Assembly (NCBI GenBank): GCA_045590615.1
Contig: JAZNRH010000084.1
Location: forward strand, 1-33,003
Length of the DNA stretch: 33,003 nucleotides
Source: RGIG6353 sp045590615
Lineage (GTDB): Bacteria; Bacillota; Clostridia; Oscillospirales; SIG627
Direction: 5' to 3'
Positions 1 to 7,190 of this stretch are shown here, piece by piece (the stretch's first letter is position 1; each line of letters starts with the position of its first letter). The position numbers and the translations under genes are program-made. The notes below the pieces were generated by a model. It ran no database searches and was not told the origin of the DNA. It saw only the letters and a program-made list of their open reading frames with translations.

Positions 1-110
1 CTGTTTTGCCAAATGGTGCAGATGTGTCAAAGAGGACTTTGCTTTGGACGAGAATTGCAGGTGTCATTCTTATCCTTATTGGTGTCTTTACACGAGCATA
101 CATTTACTAA
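1..110 (+). CDS. C-terminal end of an unidentified membrane protein (partial)
   Basis: An open frame enters from the left edge (first full codon at base 3) and stops with TAA at 108-110, giving 35 residues. They contain a hydrophobic stretch (IAGVILILIGVF) followed by TRAYIY at the very end. This looks like the last transmembrane helix of a multi-pass transporter, but there is too little to name the family. A rho-independent terminator follows 37 bases later, which supports this being a true gene end. Confidence 0.5.
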   Translation, partial: VLPNGADVSKRTLLWTRIAGVILILIGVFTRAYIY

Positions 111-146
111 CCAAAATCCAATTTGACGAACTAAATACTGACCGAT

Positions 147-180
147 AGGAGCAAAGTTGAAATACACCTTGCTCCTTTTT
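147..180 (+). terminator. Rho-independent terminator of the left-edge gene
   Basis: AGGAGCAA (147-154) pairs perfectly with TTGCTCCT (169-176) across a 14-nt loop and is followed by a run of T. It lies just after the stop codon at 110 on the same strand. Confidence 0.7.
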
Positions 181-265
181 ATTTGCCTATGGGCATTCAT
201 AGAAAATGAATAAAAAGGTCAGTTATACACACCAATACTTATCTCGGACAGAGAGTTAAGTAAAA

Positions 266-297
266 GGCTGTAAAACTAAGTTTTACAGCCACTTTTT
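266..297 (+). terminator. Strong hairpin, left end of repeat element copy 1
   Basis: GGCTGTAAAAC (266-276) and GTTTTACAGCC (280-290) form a perfect 11-bp stem with a TAA loop, followed by ACTTTTT. It can act as a terminator on the plus strand. Its arm is also the terminal inverted repeat of the surrounding element. Confidence 0.6.
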
Positions 298-595
298 ATT
301 GTATAACTTCAAAAAGCTTATTTTCGGTGTCACCTTTTTTTACAGCCCATTATATTTTTTCTCGGGGCGCATAAAAAAAGAGGGAGATTGCGCGAACCGA
401 TGCTCGTCGCCGTACTTATGTACGGCAGTAGCGAGGTTCGTGCAAAGAAAAAACGAATATTATTTTTGTAAAATTTGGCTATTCAAATTTTACTACCTAT
501 AAAAGCATAACTCTTGAAAGGTTTTGTTTGTTTATTACTATATGACTTTCAAAAGCTTCTCATCGTTTTTTTGGTGTCACCTTTTTTTACAGCCC
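266..595. repeat. MITE-like structured intergenic element, copy 1
   Basis: The element starts with GGCTGTAAAA and ends with TTTTTTTACAGCCC, so its ends are inverted repeats. Its centre is a long hairpin at 388-445: TTGCGCGAAC (388-397) pairs with GTTCGTGCAA (436-445), CTCG (403-406) with CGAG (432-435), and GCCGTAC (409-415) with GTACGGC (420-426) around a TTAT loop. A second, AT-rich hairpin follows (468-477 with 484-493). A related copy lies at 16009-16282. This copy also has an internal 23-bp direct repeat (326-348 and 573-595). It sits between the converging 3' ends of the left-edge gene and asd. No protein is encoded; the short frames inside do not look like genes. Confidence 0.7.
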
Positions 596-602
596 TTACC
601 CT

Positions 603-1682
603 TTAATACAAATAACCCTCTTTATAGAGTAGCTCTGCAAGAAGAAGCGAACCACCTGCAGCTCCACGAAGAGTGTTGTGTGAAAGACCAACGAACTTAT
701 AATCAAACATTGAGTCCTCACGAAGTCTACCTGCAGTTATACCCATACCGTGCTCAACGTCACGGTCAATTCCTGTCTGGGGACGGTTGTCCTCCTCAAA
801 ATACGTAATAAACTGTTTTGGTGCAGAATGAAGCTCGAGCTCCTGAGGTCTGCCCGAATAGTTCTTCCACGCATTGAGAATTTCTTCCTTTGTAGGCTTC
901 TTTTCAAACTTTACAAAGGTTGTAGCAAGGTGTCCGTCTGTGACGGGAACTCTGATACACTGTGAGGTGATTTTAATATCAGTGTTATCCTTGATAACGC
1001 CGTCCTCGATGTGTCCCCAAACCTTAAGAGGCTCTTTTTCACTCTTTTCTTCCTCGCCACCTATGTAAGGAATAACGTTGTCAATCATCTCAGGCCAGCT
1101 TTCAAAGGTCTTACCTGCTCCTGAAATTGCCTGATAGGTCGATACTACTACTTCCTTAGGTCCAAACTCCATAAGAGGAGCAAGGAGAGGAACATAGCTC
1201 TGAATTGAACAATTTGGCTTAACTGCAATAAAGCCCTTTGTAGTTCCGAGTCTCTTCTTCTGGAACTCAATAACCTTGATATGCTCGTTATTGATTTCGG
1301 GAATAACCATAGGAACGTCAGGAGTTTTACGATGTGCCGAATTATTTGAAACAACGGGAATTTCAGCCTTTGCATACGCCTCTTCAAGCGCCATAATCTC
1401 GTCCTTCTTCATATCGACAGCGCAGAGAATGAAATCGACGTTTTTCTTCATATCGTCGATGTCCGACGCGTCCTTAACTACCATCTTCTTTACAGCTTCG
1501 GGAATAGGAGTTTTCATATTCCATCTGCCTGCAACTGCATCCTCGTAAGGTCTTCCTGCAGAACGACTGCTTGCCGCGAGAGCAGTAATATCAAAATAAG
1601 GGTGATTTTCCAATAACGTGATGAAGCGCTGACCTACCATACCTGTACAGCCAACGACACCAACTCGAAGCTTCTTATCCAT
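603..1682 (-). CDS. asd: Aspartate-semialdehyde dehydrogenase (archaeal/fungal-type)
   Basis: The 359-residue protein reduces aspartyl-4-phosphate to aspartate semialdehyde with NADPH, the shared step toward lysine/diaminopimelate, threonine and methionine. The N-terminus has the Rossmann motif VGCTGMVGQR (about residues 9-19). The active-site cysteine lies in KPNCS (C158), and the downstream RVPVTDGH segment supplies the usual histidine. Length and motifs fit the Asd class common in archaea, fungi and many Clostridia rather than the E. coli class. The ATG is preceded by AGGAGG at ideal spacing. It follows rpsU on the same strand with a hairpin between them and no obvious promoter of its own, so expression by read-through from rpsU is possible. 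Repeat element copy 1 starts just past its stop. Confidence 0.95.
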   Translation of the reverse strand: MDKKLRVGVVGCTGMVGQRFITLLENHPYFDITALAASSRSAGRPYEDAVAGRWNMKTPIPEAVKKMVVKDASDIDDMKKNVDFILCAVDMKKDEIMALEEAYAKAEIPVVSNNSAHRKTPDVPMVIPEINNEHIKVIEFQKKRLGTTKGFIAVKPNCSIQSYVPLLAPLMEFGPKEVVVSTYQAISGAGKTFESWPEMIDNVIPYIGGEEEKSEKEPLKVWGHIEDGVIKDNTDIKITSQCIRVPVTDGHLATTFVKFEKKPTKEEILNAWKNYSGRPQELELHSAPKQFITYFEEDNRPQTGIDRDVEHGMGITAGRLREDSMFDYKFVGLSHNTLRGAAGGSLLLAELLYKEGYLY

Positions 1683-1706
1683 ATTATCCTCCTAAAATTT
1701 AGTAAA

Positions 1707-1731
1707 GCCAAGTCTGTAAAACAGACTTGGC
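1707..1731 (-). terminator. Hairpin between rpsU and asd (terminator or attenuator)
   Basis: GCCAAGTCTGT (1707-1717) and ACAGACTTGGC (1721-1731) form a perfect 11-bp stem with a 3-nt loop. On the minus strand it is followed by TTTACTAAATTTT, a broken T tract, so termination may be partial. On the plus strand the downstream sequence is AAAACTGTTTTTT. Confidence 0.6.
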
Positions 1732-1750
1732 AAAACTGTTTTTTGTGTTC

Positions 1751-1927
1751 TTACTTAAACTTGCGCTTACGTGCAGCTTCTGCTTTTTTCTTACGCTTTA
1801 CGCTGGGCTTCTCATAGCACTCACGCTTGCGAAGCTCTGACAAAACTCCACTTCTTGCGCACTGTCTTTTGAATCTACGGATAGCACTGTCAAGAGATTC
1901 GTTTTCTTTAATTTTTACTTCTGCCAC
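1751..1927 (-). CDS. rpsU: 30S ribosomal protein S21
   Basis: A 58-residue basic protein starting MAEVKIKENESLDSAIRRFK and ending in a lysine/arginine-rich tail (KPSVKRKKKAEAARKRKFK). This is the typical length and pattern of bacterial S21, a small-subunit protein near the 3' end of 16S rRNA that helps translation initiation. The start codon is GTG (1925-1927), preceded by GGGAGG at suitable spacing. It has its own strong promoter (1996-2024) and is followed by a hairpin and then asd on the same strand. Confidence 0.95.
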   Translation of the reverse strand: MAEVKIKENESLDSAIRRFKRQCARSGVLSELRKRECYEKPSVKRKKKAEAARKRKFK

Positions 1928-1995
1928 TTTATTTCCCTCCCTTTGTCATTCCAAAGAGAACATTATTCTCAAAAAGAATTTATTACACATATGGA

Positions 1996-2024
1996 ATTAT
2001 ACTACATCAATTTGATTATGTCAA
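1996..2024 (-). promoter_or_regulatory. Sigma-A promoter of rpsU
   Basis: On the minus strand a perfect -35 TTGACA (2019-2024) and a perfect -10 TATAAT (1996-2001) are separated by 17 bp. It lies about 70 bp upstream of the rpsU GTG start. Confidence 0.85.
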
Positions 2025-2065
2025 GAGTTTTTTATCGATTTTTTTGTATAAATTTGCAATCAGGC

Positions 2066-2848
2066 TTAAAATCCCGTTTCTATTCCCGTGTTAATAAATC
2101 CTACTCTTCTGAAATCGTCGGGGTTGTTGCGTATTATATAATCTATATACGAAGCTGTCATCTTGGCAGTAAGCAGATAACCACAAGGGTTAAGATGACT
2201 TCTCAGGTAAAACGCATCTCTGAATTCGGCGTCATATATCGGAGCGTACTCGTAAAGGTCAATCAGATACGAATGAGAAAAAAGCTCGGTCATCGCTTTG
2301 AGAAGCTCTCTGTGAGCAAGCGCTTTCTTGTTATGCTCAGCGCTGTCGGATTTGGGCATAGACATAAAGAAAAATCTTGCGTCCGGACTGATTTCTTTAT
2401 ACCTTTGGACAATCTGAGCGTAGTATCCTGCAAACGTGGGCTTACTCTTGGTGTAATCGTCAAGGCATATATCCTCAATAGTACCGAGCTCAATCTTGTT
2501 TACGTCATTTGCGCCAAGGGCTATAATATAAGCCTGAGCAACCTTATCAAGACCCCAAAAACCATTTTTCCTTGCAAACGTATCACAATAGGCGCTTGCA
2601 GTCATACCACCCTGCGAAAAGTTGTATACCGTGCTACCCGTCATTCTCGCAATATACTGACCCCAAGAATATTCGTAAAGGTCGTGATAGGTGCGATTGT
2701 CTTGAGCGTCGCGCGATTCAAATTCACCCGACGAAAGACTGTCTCCTACGCAGGCAATAGTCCTGAATATAGAACAAAAGCCACCGTCGGACACAATATT
2801 GTCAAGAGGCTTTTCGCCTTCGATTTTCATAAAAGCTTTTATATCCAT
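2066..2848 (-). CDS. SGNH/GDSL-family hydrolase, cytoplasmic
   Basis: The 260-residue protein has SGNH esterase blocks: CVGDSLS with the nucleophile S37 (block I), a glycine in NFSQGG (about 77-81, block II), LGAND with N114 (block III), and a late histidine in SHLNPCGY (H218, block V). The family hydrolyses esters of lipids, sugars or small molecules; the substrate cannot be read from sequence. There is no signal peptide or membrane segment. A longer start at 2896 is possible but would run through the uraA terminator; the ATG at 2846-2848 has GAGGTG at good spacing and is preferred. It lies after the permease gene on the same strand, beyond a strong terminator, with no clear promoter of its own. 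Confidence 0.75.
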   Translation of the reverse strand: MDIKAFMKIEGEKPLDNIVSDGGFCSIFRTIACVGDSLSSGEFESRDAQDNRTYHDLYEYSWGQYIARMTGSTVYNFSQGGMTASAYCDTFARKNGFWGLDKVAQAYIIALGANDVNKIELGTIEDICLDDYTKSKPTFAGYYAQIVQRYKEISPDARFFFMSMPKSDSAEHNKKALAHRELLKAMTELFSHSYLIDLYEYAPIYDAEFRDAFYLRSHLNPCGYLLTAKMTASYIDYIIRNNPDDFRRVGFINTGIETGF

Positions 2849-2858
2849 AATACACCTC

Positions 2859-2891
2859 AAAAAAATCAGGGGCTGCAAAACAACCCCTGAT
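2859..2891 (-). terminator. Rho-independent terminator of the uracil permease gene
   Basis: ATCAGGGG (2865-2872) pairs with CCCCTGAT (2884-2891) over an 11-nt loop. On the minus strand the hairpin is followed by seven T residues (2859-2865) and then almost immediately by the ribosome binding site of the SGNH hydrolase gene. Confidence 0.8.
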
Positions 2892-2913
2892 ATCATATTT
2901 TTACAACCCTGTA

Positions 2914-4293
2914 TTACTGTTCCTTCTTGTCTGCCTTTGAAAGAAGAAGGTTAGCAAGAATACCAAGAATAAGTGCACAAGCAACTGCCGTAATAGTTAC
3001 CTTGCCGAAGGTAACGGTGAGTCCACCAACACCCGAGATAAGAATTGTAGAAACAACGAAGAGGTTTCTGTTATTCTCGAGGTCAATCTTCTGAATCATC
3101 TTAAGACCGGATACAGCAATAAATCCGTAAAGAGCCATACATACGCCACCCATTACGCAAGGAGGAATTGAATCAACCAAAGCAACGAAGGGTGAAAGGA
3201 ATGAGATGATAATTGCGCCGATAGCTGCTGCAAGGATTGATACAACAGAAGCGTTACCTGTGATAGCTACGCAACCAACAGACTCACCGTATGTAGTGTT
3301 GGGACAACCACCGACAAGAGCGCCTACCATTGAACCGACACCGTCACCAAGAAGAGTTCTGTGAAGGCCGGGCTCTTCGAGAAGGTCTGACTCAATGATT
3401 GAAGAAATGTTCTTGTGGTCCGCGATATGCTCAGCGAATACAACGAAAGCAACAGGAACGTAAGCAACTGCAACCGTTGCGATATACGAGCCTGAAAGCT
3501 CACCGAATGCACCAAATGCCTTAAGGAATGAAAATGAAGGAATTGCAAGGAAGGTGTTGATTGTAACACCGTCTGCAACAAGATTCTTGAAAGCATCAAA
3601 GCTAACTATCTTGAGTGCATCAATGCCTGCAGCGTTACCGATAAGTGTGAACACAATCGCTACTGCATATCCTGCAAGGATACCAAGTATAAATGGTATA
3701 AGACGAGCCATCTTCTTACCGAAGGTGGAAGCAATCATTACAACTGCAAGGGTTACGAGACCACATACAAGAGCAACGAGAGGAGAAGCAGTAACGCCTG
3801 CAACCTCGCCCTTTGTGATATCACCTACGGCATTTCCTGCAAGAGAAAGACCGATGATTGAAACAACGGGACCGATAACAACGGGAGGCATAAGCTTGTT
3901 AACCCAGCCTGTACCGACGAGCTTAACGACAATAGCAATAACTACATAAACAAGACCTGCAAGGATTGCACCGATTACAAGTCCGAGATATCCGAGTCCT
4001 GCGCTTGCAGCACCTGCAAAAGCTGCTGTCATTGAGCCAAGGAAGGCAAATGACGAGCCAAGGAAAACGGGGCTCTTGAATTTTGTGAAAAGAAGATAAA
4101 CTATAGTACCGAGACCTGCACCCATAAGAGCTGCTGCAGGGCTCATAGCATCAGCACCACTGAGAGCTGCATTACCGTTGATAATAACGGGTACTACGAG
4201 GGTGGCTGCCATAATAGCAAGCAACTGCTGAATGGCAAATACGATTACCTGTGAGAACGGGGGTCTGTCCTTAACGTTGTAAATGAGTTTCAT
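2914..4293 (-). CDS. uraA: Uracil/xanthine permease, NCS2 family
   Basis: A 459-residue, very hydrophobic protein with about 14 predicted membrane segments, the usual size for nucleobase:cation symporters of the UraA/PyrP type. The signature GGCPNTTYGESVG lies in the C-terminal half and is typical of bacterial uracil permeases; early segments (PPFSQVIVFAIQQLLAIMAA) also match. It imports uracil or a related base across the cytoplasmic membrane for pyrimidine salvage. A start at 4440 would place translation inside the promoter and leader, so I use the ATG at 4291-4293, preceded by AAGGAG. A promoter and a leader terminator lie upstream, suggesting attenuation. Uracil is the most likely substrate, but xanthine cannot be excluded. 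Confidence 0.9.
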   Translation of the reverse strand: MKLIYNVKDRPPFSQVIVFAIQQLLAIMAATLVVPVIINGNAALSGADAMSPAAALMGAGLGTIVYLLFTKFKSPVFLGSSFAFLGSMTAAFAGAASAGLGYLGLVIGAILAGLVYVVIAIVVKLVGTGWVNKLMPPVVIGPVVSIIGLSLAGNAVGDITKGEVAGVTASPLVALVCGLVTLAVVMIASTFGKKMARLIPFILGILAGYAVAIVFTLIGNAAGIDALKIVSFDAFKNLVADGVTINTFLAIPSFSFLKAFGAFGELSGSYIATVAVAYVPVAFVVFAEHIADHKNISSIIESDLLEEPGLHRTLLGDGVGSMVGALVGGCPNTTYGESVGCVAITGNASVVSILAAAIGAIIISFLSPFVALVDSIPPCVMGGVCMALYGFIAVSGLKMIQKIDLENNRNLFVVSTILISGVGGLTVTFGKVTITAVACALILGILANLLLSKADKKEQ

Positions 4294-4324
4294 ATTACGA
4301 ACTCTCCTTCTTAAAAATTTACAC

Positions 4325-4351
4325 AAAAAAAGAGCCTTGCTTCGCAAGACT
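4325..4351 (-). promoter_or_regulatory. Leader terminator (attenuator) of the uracil permease gene
   Basis: Within the uraA leader, on the minus strand, AGTCTTGC (4344-4351) pairs with GCAAGGCT (4333-4340) around a GAA loop and is followed by CTTTTTTT (T run 4325-4331). A full terminator between promoter and start codon implies transcription attenuation. In Bacillota uracil permease genes this is often done by PyrR, but I did not find a convincing PyrR binding loop, so the controlling factor is open. Confidence 0.6.
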
Positions 4352-4410
4352 TCCAAAAATCTTACGAACAACGAATTGTAATTCAAGACTTTCTCTGCAT
4401 ATTTCAATCT

Positions 4411-4440
4411 ATTATATACTAAAGTGTCGTAATTTGTCAA
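4411..4440 (-). promoter_or_regulatory. Sigma-A promoter of the uracil permease gene
   Basis: On the minus strand a perfect TTGACA (4435-4440) and TATAAT (4411-4416) are separated by 18 bp. The transcript would start near 4404, giving a leader of about 110 nt that contains the attenuator hairpin. Confidence 0.8.
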
Positions 4441-4467
4441 GTAAATATGAAATTTTTATTGAACTTC

Positions 4468-4497
4468 TTGAAGATTTGTGCTAAAATTAAATAAAAT
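4468..4497 (+). promoter_or_regulatory. Possible promoter of the alkaline phosphatase gene
   Basis: TTGAAG (4468-4473) and TAAAAT (4492-4497) are 18 bp apart, 27 bp before the chosen start. The match is imperfect. It lies back to back with the uraA promoter. No clear Pho box was recognised. Confidence 0.35.
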
Positions 4498-4523
4498 TGA
4501 TTTTCAGATTGGGAGCGTATTTT

Positions 4524-5915
4524 ATGAAAAAAATAATTTCAATAATCTTGATATTATCTATGCTTATATGCCTTGTCTCCTGCTCGCAAAACGAGGATGA
4601 AAAGGAGCTAAAATATATATTTTTATTCATAGGCGACGGTATGAGCTTTAATCAGGTTCAGCTTGCCAGAGACACAATTGCAGCAAAGACGGGCAATACC
4701 AAGCCTGCGCAGCTCTCCTTCAGCGATTTTGACTCGGTTGGAATTCTGACCAACTACGACAAGAGCTCGTTTATTCCCGATTCGGCTTCGAGTGGCACGG
4801 CTATATCAACAGGTAAAAAGACAGAATCGGGCAAGGTGGCTGAAGGCGCTCTCGGACTGAATTTTACAAGCCTTGCAACACAATTGAAAGAAAAGCATAA
4901 TATGAAGGTGGGTATCATTACCACTGCAAATATAAATCACGCAACCCCTGCAGTTTTTTATGCGCACAGTCAATCAAGATATAACTACTACGAAATAGGG
5001 ACTTATCTGCCAAAATCCAATTTCGACTTCTTTGCAGGTGGACAGTTCCTTGATGCCGACGGTGGCGACGAAAACCTCATCGAGCTTGCCAAAAAAGGTG
5101 GTTATACCGTACTTGACTCCCGTGAGGATATACGAAAAATTGAGAACAAAAGCAAGAAGTATCTTCTCCTTGATGATGACTGTGACAGCTCGGGTATGCT
5201 CAGCTTTATGTTAGATAGGGAAAATGAGGCTGTTTCACTTTCCGAATACCTTGAAATCGGCATTGACTTGCTCGACAACGACAATGGCTTTTTCATTATG
5301 TGTGAGGGTGGCAGAATTGACTCGGCAATGCACGCAAACGATGCTGCAACTGCAGTTGGTGAAATAGAAGCCTTTTCCGATGCAATAAACGTTGCTCTCG
5401 ACTTTTACAAAAAACATCAAAACGAGACTCTCATTCTGGTAACGGGAGACCACGAAACAGGCGGCTTGTCGCTTGGCAATACCAAAAACAAATACCAGAC
5501 GCATTTTGAAATCCTTGGCAAGCAGAAGCTGTCTTACCTTGCATTTGAAAACGAATACGTCGCCTCATACAAAACCAATAACACCTCTATTGAAACAATC
5601 CTTTCAGATATTGAACAGCTTTTCGGTCTTGACAATATGAGCGAATACGAAGCCGAACGCCTGAAATACGCCTGGCAAAAGACCTTGGACGGTAATGACA
5701 CATATACCGAGCAGGACCGTCTTGATTGGGGAGACAGAACTCCTCTGACAATTGAGGCTACTCACCTTGTAGCCAACAGAGCCGGAATCGGTTTTTCTAC
5801 CGTATATCATACTGCCTCCCCCGTTGGACTCTGGGCGAAAGGCGTAGGTGAGACCCTTTTTGCAGGCAGCTACGATAACGCCGATATAACCAAGAAAATA
5901 ACTCAGCTTACTTGA
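4524..5915 (+). CDS. Alkaline phosphatase family lipoprotein
   Basis: A 463-residue PhoA-superfamily enzyme that hydrolyses phosphate monoesters using two zinc ions and usually magnesium. The N-terminus is a lipoprotein signal with lipobox LVSC (lipid-anchored C20), so it acts on the outer face of the membrane. The metal and catalytic motifs are present: FIGDGMS (D38), PDSASSGTA with the phosphorylated serine at S87, NHATPA (about 139), EGGRIDSAMHAND (E261, D266, H270), VTGDHETGG (D309, H310) and a C-terminal YHTA segment. A longer start at 4497 is disfavoured because the ATG at 4524 has GGGAG eight bases upstream and begins the signal peptide. The promoter of the next gene overlaps its stop codon. 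With the OPA-like transporter downstream it may release phosphate or a dephosphorylated nutrient outside the cell. Confidence 0.9.
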   Translation: MKKIISIILILSMLICLVSCSQNEDEKELKYIFLFIGDGMSFNQVQLARDTIAAKTGNTKPAQLSFSDFDSVGILTNYDKSSFIPDSASSGTAISTGKKTESGKVAEGALGLNFTSLATQLKEKHNMKVGIITTANINHATPAVFYAHSQSRYNYYEIGTYLPKSNFDFFAGGQFLDADGGDENLIELAKKGGYTVLDSREDIRKIENKSKKYLLLDDDCDSSGMLSFMLDRENEAVSLSEYLEIGIDLLDNDNGFFIMCEGGRIDSAMHANDAATAVGEIEAFSDAINVALDFYKKHQNETLILVTGDHETGGLSLGNTKNKYQTHFEILGKQKLSYLAFENEYVASYKTNNTSIETILSDIEQLFGLDNMSEYEAERLKYAWQKTLDGNDTYTEQDRLDWGDRTPLTIEATHLVANRAGIGFSTVYHTASPVGLWAKGVGETLFAGSYDNADITKKITQLT

Positions 5916-5940
5916 CAAAACTTTATTGCTGCATTATAAT
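5912..5940 (+). promoter_or_regulatory. Sigma-A promoter of the transporter/PLP-enzyme pair
   Basis: Perfect TTGACA (5912-5917) and TATAAT (5935-5940) boxes with a 17-bp spacer. The -35 box overlaps the stop codon of the alkaline phosphatase gene (5913-5915). The transcript leader would be only about 25 nt. Confidence 0.85.
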
Positions 5941-5972
5941 ATATTGGATTATTCTTGAAAGAAGGTCGTTTG

Positions 5973-7190
5973 TTGAACATTTCCAAAAATATAAAGGTCA
6001 GAAACGCCATACTCATAGGTTCGCTGTGCTCTATTTCTTATCTCGCCGTTTATATTGCGCGTAATATTTTAGGCGCAGCAACTCCACAAATGATAGAAAG
6101 TGGAATTTATACAGAAAAATTTATCGGAACTATATCGTCAACGTATTTTGTCTTTTATGCTATTGGTCAGCTCATAAACGGAGTGATTGGCGACAAAATC
6201 AAGGCAAGAAATATGATAAGCTTCGGCTTGATCTTGGCAGGTGTCACCAACTTTGCCTTCCCGTACGTGCAAGGTGAGATTCCCGTTTCGGTAGTATATG
6301 GACTCACAGGCTTTTTCCTTTCTATGATATACGGACCTATGACCAAGGTGGTTGCAGAAAATACCGAGCCCATTCACGCAGTAAGATGCAGCCTCGGATA
6401 TACCTTTGCTTCCTTCTTCGGCTCGCCTCTTGCAGGAGTGCTTGCATCAATTTTTGTATGGCAAGAGGTATTCACGATAAGCAGTGTAATCCTTTGGGTG
6501 ATGGGTGCTGTTTGCTTTGTTTGCTTCATCCTTCTTGAAAAAAAGGAAATCGTAGTATACGGACAGTTCAACAAAAAAGAAAAAGAAAAACGAAGTGGAA
6601 TAATAAGCGTTTTAATAAAACGTGATATTATTTCCTTTACGATTATTTCAATTATCACAGGTGTCATAAGAACGACAGTTATTTTCTGGATGCCAACCTA
6701 TTTCAATCAATATCTTGGATTTTCCGAAAAAGATGCGACGAGCATTTATTCAATCGCAACGCTGGTGATCTGTACCACAACCTTTATTGCAATTTTTATC
6801 TACGAAAAGCTCAAAAGAGATATGGCAAAATCTCTGCTCTGGATGTTCGTTGTCAGCGTTATTTCATTCGTGGCAATGTACTTTTCACATATCAGAATTC
6901 TCAATATCGTGCTTATGATATTGGGTATTATGGCTTCAAACGCAGCAACCACAATGCTGTGGAGCGTTTACTGCCCCAGCCTCAAGGATACGGGCGTCGT
7001 ATCAAGTGCAACGGGCTTTCTTGACTTTGTCAGCTACATAGCGGCGGCGGCTTCATCTACACTCTTTGCAAATTCCGTAACTACAATCGGTTGGGGAAAC
7101 CTCATTCTCGTTTGGGCCGGACTTATGCTGATTGGAGTGGTAACGTCAATTTATCTTAAAGCTAAAACCGTAAAATCGGAGGAAATATGA
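5973..7190 (+). CDS. MFS transporter resembling the OPA (organophosphate:phosphate antiporter) family
   Basis: A 405-residue protein with about 12 membrane segments split into two halves by a charged loop (about 188-215). The N-terminal pattern YIARNILGAATPQM, GQLINGVIGD (about 65-74) and GVIRTTVIFWMPTYF (about 230-244) resemble GlpT/UhpT. R30 and R233 fall where the two phosphate-binding arginines of GlpT lie, suggesting a phosphorylated or otherwise anionic substrate. The frame has no ATG start. TTG at 5973 is chosen because AAGAAGG ends seven bases before it; TTG codons at 5955 and 5970 are alternatives. The last bases overlap the next gene by 4 nt (ATGA), so the two are translationally coupled. 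The substrate is unknown. Confidence 0.8.
   Translation: MNISKNIKVRNAILIGSLCSISYLAVYIARNILGAATPQMIESGIYTEKFIGTISSTYFVFYAIGQLINGVIGDKIKARNMISFGLILAGVTNFAFPYVQGEIPVSVVYGLTGFFLSMIYGPMTKVVAENTEPIHAVRCSLGYTFASFFGSPLAGVLASIFVWQEVFTISSVILWVMGAVCFVCFILLEKKEIVVYGQFNKKEKEKRSGIISVLIKRDIISFTIISIITGVIRTTVIFWMPTYFNQYLGFSEKDATSIYSIATLVICTTTFIAIFIYEKLKRDMAKSLLWMFVVSVISFVAMYFSHIRILNIVLMILGIMASNAATTMLWSVYCPSLKDTGVVSSATGFLDFVSYIAAAASSTLFANSVTTIGWGNLILVWAGLMLIGVVTSIYLKAKTVKSEEI

Noticed and set aside
388..445. tRNA-like structure (GGTTCGTGC segment)
   Set aside because: There is no acceptor, D or anticodon arm arrangement; it folds as one long hairpin.
524..965. Short plus-strand frames near asd
   Set aside because: They are antisense to asd or lie within the repeat element and have no plausible product.
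1683..1750. Lysine riboswitch before asd
   Set aside because: The gap to rpsU is too short and contains only a simple 11-bp hairpin, with none of the conserved riboswitch core.
1943..2890. 315-residue open frame on the plus strand
   Set aside because: It lies opposite the SGNH hydrolase gene, has low-complexity cysteine- and arginine-rich translation and no ribosome binding site. The hydrolase frame has clear family motifs.
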